DNA from: JACQFZ01 sp036381895 | GTDB taxonomy: Bacteria > Pseudomonadota > Gammaproteobacteria > Acidiferrobacterales > Sulfurifustaceae | NCBI GenBank assembly: GCA_036381895.1 | Contig: DASVBY010000002.1 | Location: forward strand, 1-64,000 | Length of the DNA stretch: 64,000 bases | Reading direction: 5' to 3' | Shown: positions 16,034 through 25,500 of the stretch, in pieces | Numbering within the stretch: the stretch's first letter is position 1 | How the letters are laid out: every line of letters starts with the position of its first letter | The notes under the pieces: model-generated | The model's input: the letters and a program-made list of their open reading frames with translations, nothing else | What the model was told of the DNA's origin: nothing | The model's database searches: none | Program-made: the position numbers and the translations under genes

Positions 16034-17149
16034 CTAGAGCTTGTTGATCGCAGCAACCAGCTCGACCTGGCGGCGCACGTTGAGCTTGCGCAGGATCGCC
16101 TTGATCTGCACGCGGACGGTGCCGAGCGCCACGTTGCGGTTCGCGGAAATCCGTTCGGCGGTATTGCCCGCCGCGAGCCGCAGCGCCACCTCGGTCTCGG
16201 CAGGGGTAAGGCCGTAGGCTGCGCGCAGTATCGCCGCGCGCCGCTCGCTCGGGTCTTCGCGGCGCGGCGCGATCACGAGCACGCGAGGTACGAAGCCGAA
16301 ATGGAATTGCGCCGACGGCAGTGCGACGACCTCGAGCGCAAGCGGCGCCGCGCCGCGCGCGCCGTGAACGACGACGGTCTGCACAGCCGGCGGTCCGGGC
16401 CGCCGCAGACCGGCGATCGCTCTATCGATGGCCTGGCTCAGGGTTGTGTCGTCGTGCGAATGGAAGGCGTGCAGGCGCCCCTCCCTGAGCCGCAGTCCCG
16501 TGCGGCCCGCGACCAGCGCTTCCGCGGCAGGCGTCAGTGCCCGCACTCGGCCGTTGCCGTCGCACACGAAAGCCGGCATCGAGAGCGCTTCCATCGCGCC
16601 GGCGAGAAGCTTCGCGCCCTGGTGCTCGAGCGCGATCTGAGTGCGTACGGCGGCGCGTACGTGCGGCGCCAGGGAGGCGAACACCGCGCGCTCGCGACGC
16701 GAAATCTCCCCCTGCCGCTTCGAACGAAGCACGGCCAGCCCGATCAGCATCCCCTCTTCTCTCACGAGCGGGGTGAGACAGACATGGTGAATGTCGTAGC
16801 GGTTCACGTGCCCCACGATAAAGCGATTGCGACGGCGTTCCTCGGGGGTGATGAACTCGCCGCTCGTCGCGATCTTCAGCTCGGGAATCGAGGCACCGAA
16901 GCGAACGACCGGGTTGATGGCCGGGTCGGCGCCGCCGTCGGCGATGAACTCTTCGACCCATTCGGGGCCGAGATCCGTTGTCCAGTTGAAGGGAACGGTG
17001 TTGGCCGAGCCTAGCCCGATCAGCTGGCCGCAGCGCGATCCGGTCGCGTGAGCCAGGCTGTGCAGGGCGGAATACCAGCTTGCCCCGGTGACCGCCGCTG
17101 CCTGGAACGCGTCCACCACCGCCAGCCACTGCTCGTCGCTCTGAATCAT
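16034..17149 (-). CDS. LuxR family transcriptional regulator
   Basis: A 371-residue regulator whose last 65 residues form a LuxR helix-turn-helix (LTPAETEVALRLAAGNTAERIS, GTVRVQIKAILRKLNV). The N-terminal 180 residues look like a GAF/PAS-type sensory region, with a second small domain around residues 195-290 (FVCDGNGRVRALTPAAEAL), which reads like a PAS core. It shares this layout with the regulator at 7444-8610 but not close sequence. It stands alone; the target genes cannot be read from the context. Confidence 0.85.
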   Translation of the reverse strand: MIQSDEQWLAVVDAFQAAAVTGASWYSALHSLAHATGSRCGQLIGLGSANTVPFNWTTDLGPEWVEEFIADGGADPAINPVVRFGASIPELKIATSGEFITPEERRRNRFIVGHVNRYDIHHVCLTPLVREEGMLIGLAVLRSKRQGEISRRERAVFASLAPHVRAAVRTQIALEHQGAKLLAGAMEALSMPAFVCDGNGRVRALTPAAEALVAGRTGLRLREGRLHAFHSHDDTTLSQAIDRAIAGLRRPGPPAVQTVVVHGARGAAPLALEVVALPSAQFHFGFVPRVLVIAPRREDPSERRAAILRAAYGLTPAETEVALRLAAGNTAERISANRNVALGTVRVQIKAILRKLNVRRQVELVAAINKL

Positions 17150-17411
17150 GCCCCTCGTCCGCTCCCAGAGTCCCGGCCGTCGGCGGCGCGCACCGCCGCT
17201 TCGGTGAACCGAGCGACGGTGAGTACGCGCGACCGAAAGCCGGTATGAAGCATACGGGAAAGCGCAAGAAATGCGCCAGCAGCGACGAGCGGCGCACTTT
17301 CCTGACCCGTGCTCGGGTCGGCGCGCAGGACTGGATGGAAGAACCAGGGCGAGGGCGGTCGTTCAGATCCGAGTGCGCCCGGCCCCAAACGGGAGCCGCG
17401 GGCGTGCGGCC

Positions 17412-17678
17412 TCAGTGGCAGCTGCCCGCGTGGTCGGCGACATAGGCCGTGCAGACGTAGCCGCCGTCGCCGGTCTTCTTGCACGACTCGCTGCGCGCCG
17501 ACGTGTAGCAGCCGTCGCGCTTGAAGCGGCGCTGGGACTCGTAGCGCGCGCGCTCGTTCGCTTGGTCGGCGGCGGCCGAACGGGTGGGGCCGCTGCCCAT
17601 GATGGCGGTATCGGCAAAGCCGGCGGCGGACACCGTCGATAAGGCGATTAACAGGCCGATGCAGATGCTGCCATTCAT
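17412..17678 (-). CDS. Small secreted Cys-containing protein, unknown function
   Basis: An 88-residue protein with a clear signal peptide (residues 1-20, ICIGLLIALSTVSAAGFA). The mature part of about 65 residues has four Cys (GCYT, SCKK, YVCTA and the C-terminal SCH), which could form two disulfides. The start ATG at 17678 follows GGAGT. I do not recognise the family. Short periplasmic proteins with this look are often strain- or genus-specific. No linked genes suggest a role. Confidence 0.6.
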   Translation of the reverse strand: MNGSICIGLLIALSTVSAAGFADTAIMGSGPTRSAAADQANERARYESQRRFKRDGCYTSARSESCKKTGDGGYVCTAYVADHAGSCH

Positions 17679-18143
17679 TGTCGACTCCGTTCCCGACACG
17701 GAAAGGAAGAGCCGGCGCTGGCTCGCAGAGAAATCAGATGGCGCGCTAGAGCAGCGCCAGCAAGAACTCGAACAGCACAACGTTCAGCGCGAGGAGGAAT
17801 ACTTCGACCTCATCCCCACCTCCGCCTGATGTGCCGACGCTGCAGCTGCCGCTGATTCTCGCGGCGAGCGCGTGGCACAACGCGCTCGCGAGGCGCACGC
17901 CGACGCCGGTGCGTACAGTTAGCAGCGCCAGCGCGCGCGGCGCATCTCCAATTTGGGATATGGCGTGTGAAGTGCCGGGTTGCCCCGGTGTCGACGACGA
18001 GGCCGAACAATCTCGGGTCGATCGTCCGAGCACGGCGTTCGGGGTCACCGAAAGCCGGGATCGTCCCCGCAGCGTGCGGACGATCGACGTGCTTGAAACG
18101 GCCGGCGCGCGGGCCGCCGCGCCGCGCGCGCCAGGGCGCCAGA
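17679..18143. other. Intergenic stretch, nothing convincing
   Basis: About 465 bases between two minus-strand genes. One minus-strand frame near 17900-18000 contains a DTGAT motif and another ends in a hydrophobic stretch near 17750, but they lie in different frames and neither has a start with a ribosome site. They could be relics of a lost gene. Confidence 0.4.
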
Positions 18144-18812
18144 TCAGTCGGCCGCGAAGCAGTAAAAGAGTCCGTCGCCGCCCGTGCTGCGCAGCGCCTC
18201 CTGGCTGCAGCCGCGCGTGGGATGCGACGAGTTCCAGGACCGGGAAGGCGCGTCGTCCTTCAGTCCCATGCGGTCGTGGTGTCCGACGATCGCGGAGCCT
18301 TCGCCGCTGCTGGTCCAGTTGCTGCAGGTCGTGTCCATCCATTCCGGAAACGCGCGTCCATCGGGCGTCGAACCGGTCAGGATGTCGTGACGGTTGGGCG
18401 TATCGCCGCGGCCGGCGACGATTTCGCCGCGCTCGGTGAGCGCCGTCTGCTTGTTGAGATTGTTGTCGCCGTGAAGCTCGTCGATGCTGCGCGCAATGAC
18501 GACACCTTTCGCGTTGCGCCACGGGCCCCGGCCTATCCGCTCGCGCGCGTCGACGCCGCCGCTTCCGGTGGTGCTGAGATAGGCGCGCCAGCTCCGGCCG
18601 CCGGCGCCGGCTTCCTCCGCCAGCCGGCTACAGTGCCGGTCCGCGCCGGCGAGGCCGCCGAGGTCGGCGCCATTGCCCGGTCCGGCGCTGGTGACGAAGA
18701 ACGTCATGTCGCTGCGGCCTCCGCCCGGGACCGTCGGGGCGCAGGCAGCGAGCGTCAACGAAATCGCGGCAGTGCACATTAGAAGGAGCGCGGAAGCGGT
18801 TCCGGGGATCAT
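18144..18812 (-). CDS. Lipoprotein with an endostatin/lectin-like (DUF1554-type) domain
   Basis: A 222-residue outer-surface or periplasmic lipoprotein. The signal peptide ends in the lipobox LAAC (Cys at about residue 24). The mature domain carries the family pattern of secreted proteins related to the endostatin and C-type lectin folds: TSAGPGNGADLGGLAGAD, WRAYLSTTG, RIGRGPW, HDILTGS, CSNWTSS, HDRMG and GLFYCFA, with paired Cys residues. Such proteins are usually annotated only as lectins. CTAGGAGGG precedes the ATG at 18812. It is divergent from the lipoprotein operon that follows. The ligand is unknown. Confidence 0.75.
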   Translation of the reverse strand: MIPGTASALLLMCTAAISLTLAACAPTVPGGGRSDMTFFVTSAGPGNGADLGGLAGADRHCSRLAEEAGAGGRSWRAYLSTTGSGGVDARERIGRGPWRNAKGVVIARSIDELHGDNNLNKQTALTERGEIVAGRGDTPNRHDILTGSTPDGRAFPEWMDTTCSNWTSSGEGSAIVGHHDRMGLKDDAPSRSWNSSHPTRGCSQEALRSTGGDGLFYCFAAD

Positions 18813-19011
18813 GACGGCCCTCCTAGGTGAAGGGATCGCGGCGAACGCGTAAAGCGTACGGGAAGAACCGACCGGCGCAAACGCGATCAGCGCAGGGGAA
18901 CGGTTCTCCGCCGCCCGTCGCCTGCGAATGTCCGCGCCCGCAAAGTGGCTATACTTTCGCTTCGTGGCGGCTCAGCCGTCCGGTGCGACAACCACGACTC
19001 GAGAACACCTC

Positions 19012-19569
19012 ATGCGACGTACACGCGCCTTCATTTGCGTCATTGCCGCGTTCGCGCTCGCCGGATGCGCGGGCCGCACGCAGCTCGAAAGCGACCTTGG
19101 CATCAAGGGCGCTCCCGACTGGGTCAACAAGGGCACGGCCTACGTGAAGGACCGCGACGGGCGGCTGTTCCACGGCGTCGGATCCGCGGGACCGATGGGC
19201 GACCCGGCGCTGCAGCGCGCGACCGCCGACGAGCGGGCGCGGGCGGAGCTGGCGCGCATCTTCTCGTCCTACCTCGACGTGGTCTCGCGCGACTATCAGG
19301 CGGCGAGCCGGGCGGGCGGCGAGGTCGCGAACGAAGAGGCGGTCTCGCGCCAGATCAAGAACGTGTCGCAGGTGAACCTCGCCGGTGCCAGGATCGTGGC
19401 GCGCTGGCTCGACAAGCGCACCAACACCGTGTACTCGATCGCGGAGCTCGACACTACGCAGGTCAAGGCGACCGTAGCGACCGCGCGCGACATGAACGAG
19501 GACGTGCGCGAGTTCGTGCGCACGAATGCGGACAACATCTTCGATCGCATCGCCGGGGAGGCACGATGA
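19012..19569 (+). CDS. LPP20 family lipoprotein, first gene of a four-lipoprotein operon
   Basis: A 185-residue lipoprotein with lipobox LAGC (Cys near residue 18). The core matches the LPP20 family: DWVNKGTAYVKDRDGRLFHGVGSA followed by an amphipathic helical region that begins RATADERARAELARIF. The start is the ATG at 19012; the frame runs upstream without conserved sequence. A TATACT at 18950-18955 may be part of the promoter, though no -35 fits. It overlaps the next gene by four bases. In other bacteria this family is repeatedly linked with lpoB and a COG3014 gene, as here. Confidence 0.86.
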   Translation: MRRTRAFICVIAAFALAGCAGRTQLESDLGIKGAPDWVNKGTAYVKDRDGRLFHGVGSAGPMGDPALQRATADERARAELARIFSSYLDVVSRDYQAASRAGGEVANEEAVSRQIKNVSQVNLAGARIVARWLDKRTNTVYSIAELDTTQVKATVATARDMNEDVREFVRTNADNIFDRIAGEAR

Positions 19570-20174
19570 TTCGCACGATTCGACTCGCACGCCCGTTCGC
19601 GGCGGCGCTCCTCACCCTGGCGCTCGCCGCTTGCGGCACGACCGTCGAGCGGCTCGGCGTCGAGGAAACCCGCGACCTTTCCGGCGCCTGGAACGACACC
19701 GACTCGCGGCTCGTTTCCGAGGAGATGATCCAGGACGTGCTGGCGCGTCCGTGGGTGCAGGAGCACACCCGCGTGCACGGGAGAGCGCCCGCGGTGATCG
19801 TCGGCGAAGTGCGCAATCTCTCGCACGAGCACATCAACGTGCACACTTTCATCGCCGACATGGAGCGCGCGCTCATCAACTCGGGCAAGGTCAAGTTCGT
19901 CGCTTCGCGCGCCGAGCGCGGCCAGCTGCGCGAAGAGCGCAAGGACCAGGAGCTGCACGCGCGCGAGGATACGCGCAAGCCCATGGGCCGGGAGCTCGGG
20001 GCCGACTACATGCTCCAGGGCACGATCAACACGATCATCGACGTCGAAGGCAAGACCCAGGTGCGCTACTACCAGGTCGACCTCGCGCTCATCAGCCTCG
20101 CCGACAACACCAAGGTCTGGGTGGGGCAGAAGAAGATCAAGAAGCTCGTCAAGAACTCGCGCCTCAGATTCTGA
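19566..20174 (+). CDS. lpoB: Penicillin-binding protein activator LpoB-like lipoprotein
   Basis: A 202-residue lipoprotein (lipobox LAAC, Cys near residue 23). LpoB anchors in the outer membrane and reaches through the periplasm to stimulate PBP1b, promoting peptidoglycan synthesis. The family core is visible: AWNDTDSRLVSEEMIQDVLARPWV, VIVGEVRNLSHEHINVHTF, MERALINSGKVKFV and the C-terminal DLALISLADNTKVWVGQKKIKK. The start overlaps the previous stop (ATGA). Homologues outside enterobacteria are named LpoB by domain only; whether it activates a PBP here is not shown. Confidence 0.87.
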   Translation: MIRTIRLARPFAAALLTLALAACGTTVERLGVEETRDLSGAWNDTDSRLVSEEMIQDVLARPWVQEHTRVHGRAPAVIVGEVRNLSHEHINVHTFIADMERALINSGKVKFVASRAERGQLREERKDQELHAREDTRKPMGRELGADYMLQGTINTIIDVEGKTQVRYYQVDLALISLADNTKVWVGQKKIKKLVKNSRLRF

Positions 20175-20179
20175 CGCGC

Positions 20180-21523
20180 ATGCGCCGCCGCGCGCTGCGA
20201 CCGCCGCTCGTGCGGATGCTGGGCGTCATGGCCGGTTGTCTGCTCGCCGCCGGCTGTGCGACCTGGACGCAGTCGTTCCGCGAGATCGAGCGCCATCTGG
20301 CCGCGGAGCGCTACGCCGAGGCGCTGGAGGCGCTCGAACGCCAGGGGGACGCGGACCGCGAACCCCTGCTGTACCAGCTCAACAAGGGCATGCTGCTGCA
20401 CATGGCCGGCCGGTACGCCGCCTCGAACGATGCCTTCGAGCAGGCGAAGCGGCTGATCGAGCACTACTCGGCGCTCAGTCTGCGCGAGCAGGGCGCGATG
20501 TTCGTCATCAATGATGCCGCGAGCGCCTATGCCGGCGAGGAGCACGAGCACGTGCTGGTGCACCTCTACGCGGCGCTCAACTACCTCGCGCTCGGCGATC
20601 GCACCGGCGCGCGCGTGGAGGCGCTGCAGGTCGATTTGCGCCTGCGCGAGCAGGCCGCACGCGGGGGGTCGGACTACGTCGAGAGCGCCTTCGCGCGCTA
20701 CCTCGCCGGAATGATCTACGAGGATCTCGGCGAGTGGAGCGACGCATTGATCGCCTACCGCAAGAGCTACGAGGCGTACCAGCGGTACCGCGAGCGCTAC
20801 GGCATCGGGATCCCGGAACCGCTGAAGCACGATCTGCTGCGCCTGACGCAGTACCTCGGCCTGCGGGACGAGCAGCGCCGCTACCAGGAGGCGTTCGGCA
20901 TCGCGGAATGGACGGACCACGCTGCCTGGCGCCGGCAGGGCGAGCTCGTGTTCATCCTGCACAACGGCCTCGCGCCGACCAAGCAGGAGCAGGTCGCCGC
21001 CGTGCTCGACCCGACGTCGGGCCACTATTACGCGATCGCCCTGCCCTACTACCGGCCGAGCCCGCCCGCGATCCGTGCGGCGCGGCTCGAGGTGAACGGT
21101 ATCGCGGTCGAGACCGAGGTGTACGAAGACGTGCAGGCGCTGGCGAAGCGCACCCTCGACCTGAAGATGCCGGCGATCACGGCGCGCGCACTGGCGCGTA
21201 TGGTCGTGAAGGCGCGGATTGCGAAGGCGGCGCGCGAGCAGGCGCGCAGGTCGAACGACAATTCGCTCGCGGGGCTCCTCCTCAGCCTCACGACCGAGGT
21301 CGCGACCGTGGTGACCGAGCGCGCGGACACGCGCAGCTGGGCGACGCTGCCGAGCAACATCCAGCTCGCGCGCATCGCGCTGCCGCCCGGAAGCTACGAC
21401 GTGCGCGTGGAGCTGCGCGGCAGCGGGAGCGTCAGCCTCGGCGCCTTCGATCTGCACGACGTCGCGATCGAGGCCGGACGCAAGACGTACGTGTCGCGGC
21501 ACGTGGTCGCCGCGAATCCATAG
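20180..21523 (+). CDS. COG3014-like TPR-containing lipoprotein
   Basis: A 447-residue lipoprotein with lipobox LAAGC near residue 26. The first half is helical with tetratricopeptide-like pairs (RYAEALEALERQ, GRYAASNDAFEQAKRL, YAALNYLALGDRTGARVEA, LGEWSDALIAYRKSYEAY). The second half is a beta-rich domain (VFILHNGLAPTK, YYAIALPYYRP, then IALPPGSYDVRVELRGSG). This matches a family of uncharacterised lipoproteins that neighbours lpoB in several proteobacteria. It starts five bases after the lpoB stop, so it is in the same operon. A scaffold role in the cell envelope is plausible but unproven. Confidence 0.8.
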   Translation: MRRRALRPPLVRMLGVMAGCLLAAGCATWTQSFREIERHLAAERYAEALEALERQGDADREPLLYQLNKGMLLHMAGRYAASNDAFEQAKRLIEHYSALSLREQGAMFVINDAASAYAGEEHEHVLVHLYAALNYLALGDRTGARVEALQVDLRLREQAARGGSDYVESAFARYLAGMIYEDLGEWSDALIAYRKSYEAYQRYRERYGIGIPEPLKHDLLRLTQYLGLRDEQRRYQEAFGIAEWTDHAAWRRQGELVFILHNGLAPTKQEQVAAVLDPTSGHYYAIALPYYRPSPPAIRAARLEVNGIAVETEVYEDVQALAKRTLDLKMPAITARALARMVVKARIAKAAREQARRSNDNSLAGLLLSLTTEVATVVTERADTRSWATLPSNIQLARIALPPGSYDVRVELRGSGSVSLGAFDLHDVAIEAGRKTYVSRHVVAANP

Positions 21524-21538
21524 AAACGGGAGAACGCC

Positions 21539-22537
21539 ATGAAACCCATCGCGATCGTGCTCGCCCTCGGTCTCCTCGCCGGCTGCGCGTCGTCCGCCGA
21601 GGTGCCCGATTGGGTGAGCGGGGCGGCGGCCGGGTATCCGCCGTCGCAGTACCTGCTCGGGCGCGGCGAGGCGGAAAGCGGCGAAGAAGCGCGCGATCGC
21701 GCGCGCGCCGATCTCGCGAAGGTGTTCGAGGTGCAGATCGCGGTCGAGTCCGAAGACGAGCAGGCGTTCCGCACGGACGGCGCCGAAGGCAGGTACGCGA
21801 GCCGCAGCGCGCGGCGCGTCAGCGCCCATACCGAGAGGCTGCTCGAAGGCGTCGAGATCGCGGAGACGTGGCGCGACCCGCGCACGCACCGCTACCACGC
21901 GCTCGCCGTGCTGCAACGGCAGAAGGCCGCCTCAGTGCTGCGCGAGCGGATCGCGGAGCTCGACGCCGCCACCCGGGTGCAGCTCGAGCGCGCGCGCCGC
22001 GCGGACGACCCGCTCTTCAAGATCGCCGCGGCCGCACGCGCGGTCGCGGCGCAGACCGAGCGTGCCGGCCACCTGAAGACGCTGCGCGTCGTGAGTGCGG
22101 TCGGGGTCGGGCAAGAGCCGGAGTGGAGCCTCGAGCGTCTGCGGTCCGATCTGGATGGTCTGCTGCGGCGGGTGGCCGTCGCGCCGCGCGTCGTCGCCGA
22201 TACCACCGGTGGCCTCGTGCCGGTAGTGCAGGGCGCGGTCGCGGGCGCCGGCTTCACCGTGGACACCGCACGGCCCGATTACGTGCTCGAAGCGAGTCTC
22301 GCACTCGACGACCTGGGGTTGCAGGACGGCTGGTACTGGCAGCGCGGCGTGCTCGAAGTGCGCCTGATTCAGACGGGCAGCGAGCGGGTGCGCGGCGCGA
22401 AACGCTGGCCGATCAAGGCCTCGGCGCTCGCGCGCGAGGGCGCGGTCAAGCGCGCGCTCGATCAGGCCGACGCCGTACTCCGCAAAGAGCTGCGCGCGAC
22501 GGTGCTGGGATTCGCGGCGACGAACGCGGCGCGGTAA
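21539..22537 (+). CDS. LPP20-like lipoprotein, last gene of the operon
   Basis: A 332-residue lipoprotein with a short signal peptide and lipobox LAGC (Cys at about 16). Residues 20-150 match LPP20-type domains (VPDWVSGAAAGYPPSQYLLGRGEA, EEARDRARADLAKVFEVQ), and the rest is a second alpha/beta domain (LERLRSDLDGLLRRVAV, FTVDTARPDYVLEASL). It starts 15 bases after the preceding gene with GGGAGAA in front. With the other three genes it makes a compact outer-membrane lipoprotein set. Two members of one family bracketing lpoB suggest old duplication. The exact function is unknown. Confidence 0.82.
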   Translation: MKPIAIVLALGLLAGCASSAEVPDWVSGAAAGYPPSQYLLGRGEAESGEEARDRARADLAKVFEVQIAVESEDEQAFRTDGAEGRYASRSARRVSAHTERLLEGVEIAETWRDPRTHRYHALAVLQRQKAASVLRERIAELDAATRVQLERARRADDPLFKIAAAARAVAAQTERAGHLKTLRVVSAVGVGQEPEWSLERLRSDLDGLLRRVAVAPRVVADTTGGLVPVVQGAVAGAGFTVDTARPDYVLEASLALDDLGLQDGWYWQRGVLEVRLIQTGSERVRGAKRWPIKASALAREGAVKRALDQADAVLRKELRATVLGFAATNAAR

Positions 22538-22770
22538 CGCCGCGGCTCGCCGTACACGCCGGCAAGCTCGGAGCGCTTCTCGCTCCCTGCCGCCGCGACC
22601 GCGCTGCGCCATTCGCCGCCCGCGCTTCCCGGTTTCTTTTGCGCGACCGCCGTCGGCTCGCGGCCGGAGCCGGGGACGCGGCCGATTGCGGCCGCGCGGG
22701 CGACGTTTCACAATGCTTGCGCGCGGCTCTGGCCGCGCCTGCTGCCCGGCACGCCAAAGGAGGGAACCCG

Positions 22771-24213
22771 ATGGCGGAACAAGCGGTCACGGACTCCAGG
22801 CGCATCTGCGTGATCGGCGCCGGCCCGAGCGGCCTCGCCGCCGCCAAGAACTGCATCGAGTTCGGCCTCGACGCGGTCGTCTTCGAGCAGAACGACAAGG
22901 TCGGCGGCAACTGGGTGTACGACGCGCGGACGGGCCATTCGAGCGTCTACGAGAACACGCACATCATCAGCTCGAAGATCTGGTCCGAGTACGAAGACTT
23001 ACCGATGCCGGCGAGCTGCCCGGAGTACCCGCGGCACGATCAGCTGCAGGCGTACTTCGAGTCCTATGCGCAGCATTTCCGCGTGCACGAGCGCATTCGC
23101 TTCCGCCACACGGTCGAGCGCGTCGAGCGTGAAACCGACGGCCGCTGGCGGGTACGGTACCGCGACCCGCAGGGCGCCGCGCACAGCGAGCACTTCGACG
23201 TGCTCATGGTCGCGAACGGGCACCACTGGGATCCCAAGTATCCCGAATACCCCGGCAGGTTCTCGGGCACGTTCATGCACTCGCACGACTTCAAGCGTGT
23301 GACCGACGCGTGGCGCGGCAAGCGCGTGCTCGTGATCGGTGCCGGCAACTCCGCCTGCGACGTCGCAGTCGAGGCCGCGCGAACGGCCGCCCGAGTGTGC
23401 CTGTCCATGCGCCGCCCCCAGTGGTTCCTGCCGAAGTTCCTGTTCGGCGTTCCGGTCGATGTGTACGTCGCGCGCTTCGCCTGGGCGCCGACGCGGCTGC
23501 GGCAATGGCTCTTCGGCCGGCTGCTGCGCTGGCTGCAGGGATCGTACCAAGCCTACGGCTTGCCGGTGCCCGAGCGCCCGGTCGGGACGCAGCACCCGAC
23601 GCTCAACTCCGACCTGCTCGATTTCATCCGCCACGGGCGCGTGAGGCCTCGTCCGGCGGTGAAGGCGCTGCACGGCGAGGAGGTCGAGTTCGCCGACGGC
23701 GCGCGCGAAGCCTTCGACATCATCTGCGCCTGCACCGGCTTCTGGATCAGCTTTCCGTTCTTCGATCGGTCGTTCATCGACTTCCGCCACGTCGATCGGG
23801 TGCCGCTCTACCGGCGCATGATGCACGCGCTGTATCCGAACCTGTACTTCATCGGCCTGTTCCAGCCGCTCGGCTGCATCTGGCCGCTCGCCGACTACCA
23901 GGCGAAGCTCGCCTGCGCAGAGATCGTCGGACGCTACCGCCGCCCGGCCGACGTGGCGGCGGCGATCCGGCGCGAGCTCGAGCATCGGCACGCGAACTTC
24001 GACGGCAGCGCGCGGCATTCCACCGAGGTCGACTACCATCGCTTCCGGCGCGAGCTCAAACGCGAGCTGCGCCAGGCGGGAATCGATATCGGCGCGCCGC
24101 CCCGCGGCCGGTCCAGGAGCTATAAGAACTGGAGCGCGCCCCCGGCGGCCGGCGCCTCTGTGGCCCGTCGCGCGTCGGGCAGCGATGTAAGAAGTGCGCC
24201 ACCCGGCATCTAG
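22771..24213 (+). CDS. Flavin-containing monooxygenase (FMO type)
   Basis: A 480-residue FAD- and NADPH-dependent monooxygenase. The FAD site is GAGPSG (residues 16-21), the NADPH site GAGNSA (190-195), and the FMO fingerprint FxGxxxHxxxF is at 164-174, with Phe rather than the Trp typical of Baeyer-Villiger enzymes. A later CTGFWISFPF block is the usual second fingerprint. FMOs oxidise N or S atoms of small substrates; the substrate is unknown. The ATG at 22771 follows AAGGAGGG. The last 40 residues are a low-complexity extension. It stands alone between unrelated genes. Confidence 0.9.
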   Translation: MAEQAVTDSRRICVIGAGPSGLAAAKNCIEFGLDAVVFEQNDKVGGNWVYDARTGHSSVYENTHIISSKIWSEYEDLPMPASCPEYPRHDQLQAYFESYAQHFRVHERIRFRHTVERVERETDGRWRVRYRDPQGAAHSEHFDVLMVANGHHWDPKYPEYPGRFSGTFMHSHDFKRVTDAWRGKRVLVIGAGNSACDVAVEAARTAARVCLSMRRPQWFLPKFLFGVPVDVYVARFAWAPTRLRQWLFGRLLRWLQGSYQAYGLPVPERPVGTQHPTLNSDLLDFIRHGRVRPRPAVKALHGEEVEFADGAREAFDIICACTGFWISFPFFDRSFIDFRHVDRVPLYRRMMHALYPNLYFIGLFQPLGCIWPLADYQAKLACAEIVGRYRRPADVAAAIRRELEHRHANFDGSARHSTEVDYHRFRRELKRELRQAGIDIGAPPRGRSRSYKNWSAPPAAGASVARRASGSDVRSAPPGI

Positions 24214-24352
24214 CACCGCCGCCGATACAGGGACTCGCAGGTCCAAGGGCGAGCCCGCGGAACCCGATTAGCAGACGGCGAAAGCGGTGGGCAGCCCTCA
24301 TCGAGCCGAAGTCCGGCTGCACGCGCCGGCGCGCCGCGGCACAGCTCGATGC

Positions 24353-25348
24353 TCACGCCATGAGCGGCGCGTAGAGCGGCGACGTCAGGTAGCGCTCGCC
24401 GTAGGAGGGCAGGACGGCCACGATCAGCTTCCCTTCGTTCTCGGGCCGGCGCGCGACCTGCAACGCCGCCCACATCGCGGCGCCGGAGGAAATGCCGACG
24501 AGCAGCCCCTCGCGGCGCGCCATCGCACGGGCGGTCTCGATGGCGTCCTCGTCCTTCACGCGCACGATTTCGTCGTATATGCCCGTATTCAGGATCTCGG
24601 GAACGAAGCCGGCGCCGATGCCCTGGATCGCATGCGGGCCCTTCGGTCCGCCGGAGAGTACGGGTGAAGCATCCGGTTCGACCGCAATGCACCGGAAGGA
24701 CGGCTTGCGCCGCTTGATGACTTCGCCCACTCCGGTGATCGTCCCGCCGGTGCCGATCCCCGACACCAGGATGTCGGCGCGACCGTCGGTATCGCGCCAG
24801 ATTTCCTCCGCCGTGGTCCGGCGATGCACTTCGGGGTTGGCCGGGTTGCCGAACTGATCCGGCATGTAGTAGCGCTCGGGATCGGAGGCGGCGAGCTCCT
24901 TGGCGCGCGCGACGGCGCCGATCGCGCCCTCCGCCGCCGGCGTCAGCACCAGCTCTGCGCCGAATGCCTTGATGACGGCGCGCCGCTCGCGGCTCATGCT
25001 CTCGGGCATGAACAGGAGGCACCGGTAGCCCTTCACTGCGCACACCCAGGCGAGCGCGATGCCGGTATTGCCGCTGGTCGGTTCCACGACCGTCATGCCG
25101 CGCCTGAGCGTCCCCTCCCGCTCCGCGGCGAGGATCATGGCGACGCCGATGCGATCCTTGACGCTCGCGCCCGGGGCGTAGAACTCGAGCTTGCCGACGA
25201 CCTCGGCGGCGCAGCCTTCGGTGAGGCGATTGATGCGCACGAGCGGCGTGCGGCCGACGAGGTCGAGTGCGTTTTCGGCGATGCGCGCGCGCCGCCCCGC
25301 CGGCTGGGGGCTCGCTTTCGAGCCGCGATCCGGCTCCTCAATGACCAT
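24353..25348 (-). CDS. cysK: Cysteine synthase A (O-acetylserine sulfhydrylase)
   Basis: A 331-residue PLP enzyme that makes L-cysteine from O-acetylserine and sulfide. The PLP Lys is K64 in YAPGASVKDRIG. The substrate loop SGNTG, the phosphate-binding GTGGTITG and the closing GISSGA are all present. A 25-residue N-terminal extension precedes the usual core start. GGAGGAGCG sits in front of the ATG at 25348. CysK and CysM cannot be fully separated by eye, but length and motifs favour CysK. No other sulfur genes are adjacent. Confidence 0.92.
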   Translation of the reverse strand: MVIEEPDRGSKASPQPAGRRARIAENALDLVGRTPLVRINRLTEGCAAEVVGKLEFYAPGASVKDRIGVAMILAAEREGTLRRGMTVVEPTSGNTGIALAWVCAVKGYRCLLFMPESMSRERRAVIKAFGAELVLTPAAEGAIGAVARAKELAASDPERYYMPDQFGNPANPEVHRRTTAEEIWRDTDGRADILVSGIGTGGTITGVGEVIKRRKPSFRCIAVEPDASPVLSGGPKGPHAIQGIGAGFVPEILNTGIYDEIVRVKDEDAIETARAMARREGLLVGISSGAAMWAALQVARRPENEGKLIVAVLPSYGERYLTSPLYAPLMA

Positions 25349-25500
25349 CGTCGCTCCTCCTTGCGAACCGATGACGCGAAGCGGGCGTTGCTCGATCGCT
25401 CGTGCGCGGTTGCGCGGAATCGGCTCGGCAACGAGCGTCCGCCGGTCCCGACGCGAGCATCGTCCGTCGACCCGCCGCGCGAGCATGGGAATGCCCGCCG

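Noticed and set aside
17746..18010. DTGA motif and a hydrophobic tail that might be an aspartic protease or a sorting signal
   Set aside because: The two pieces lie in different minus-strand frames and neither has a start or family context.
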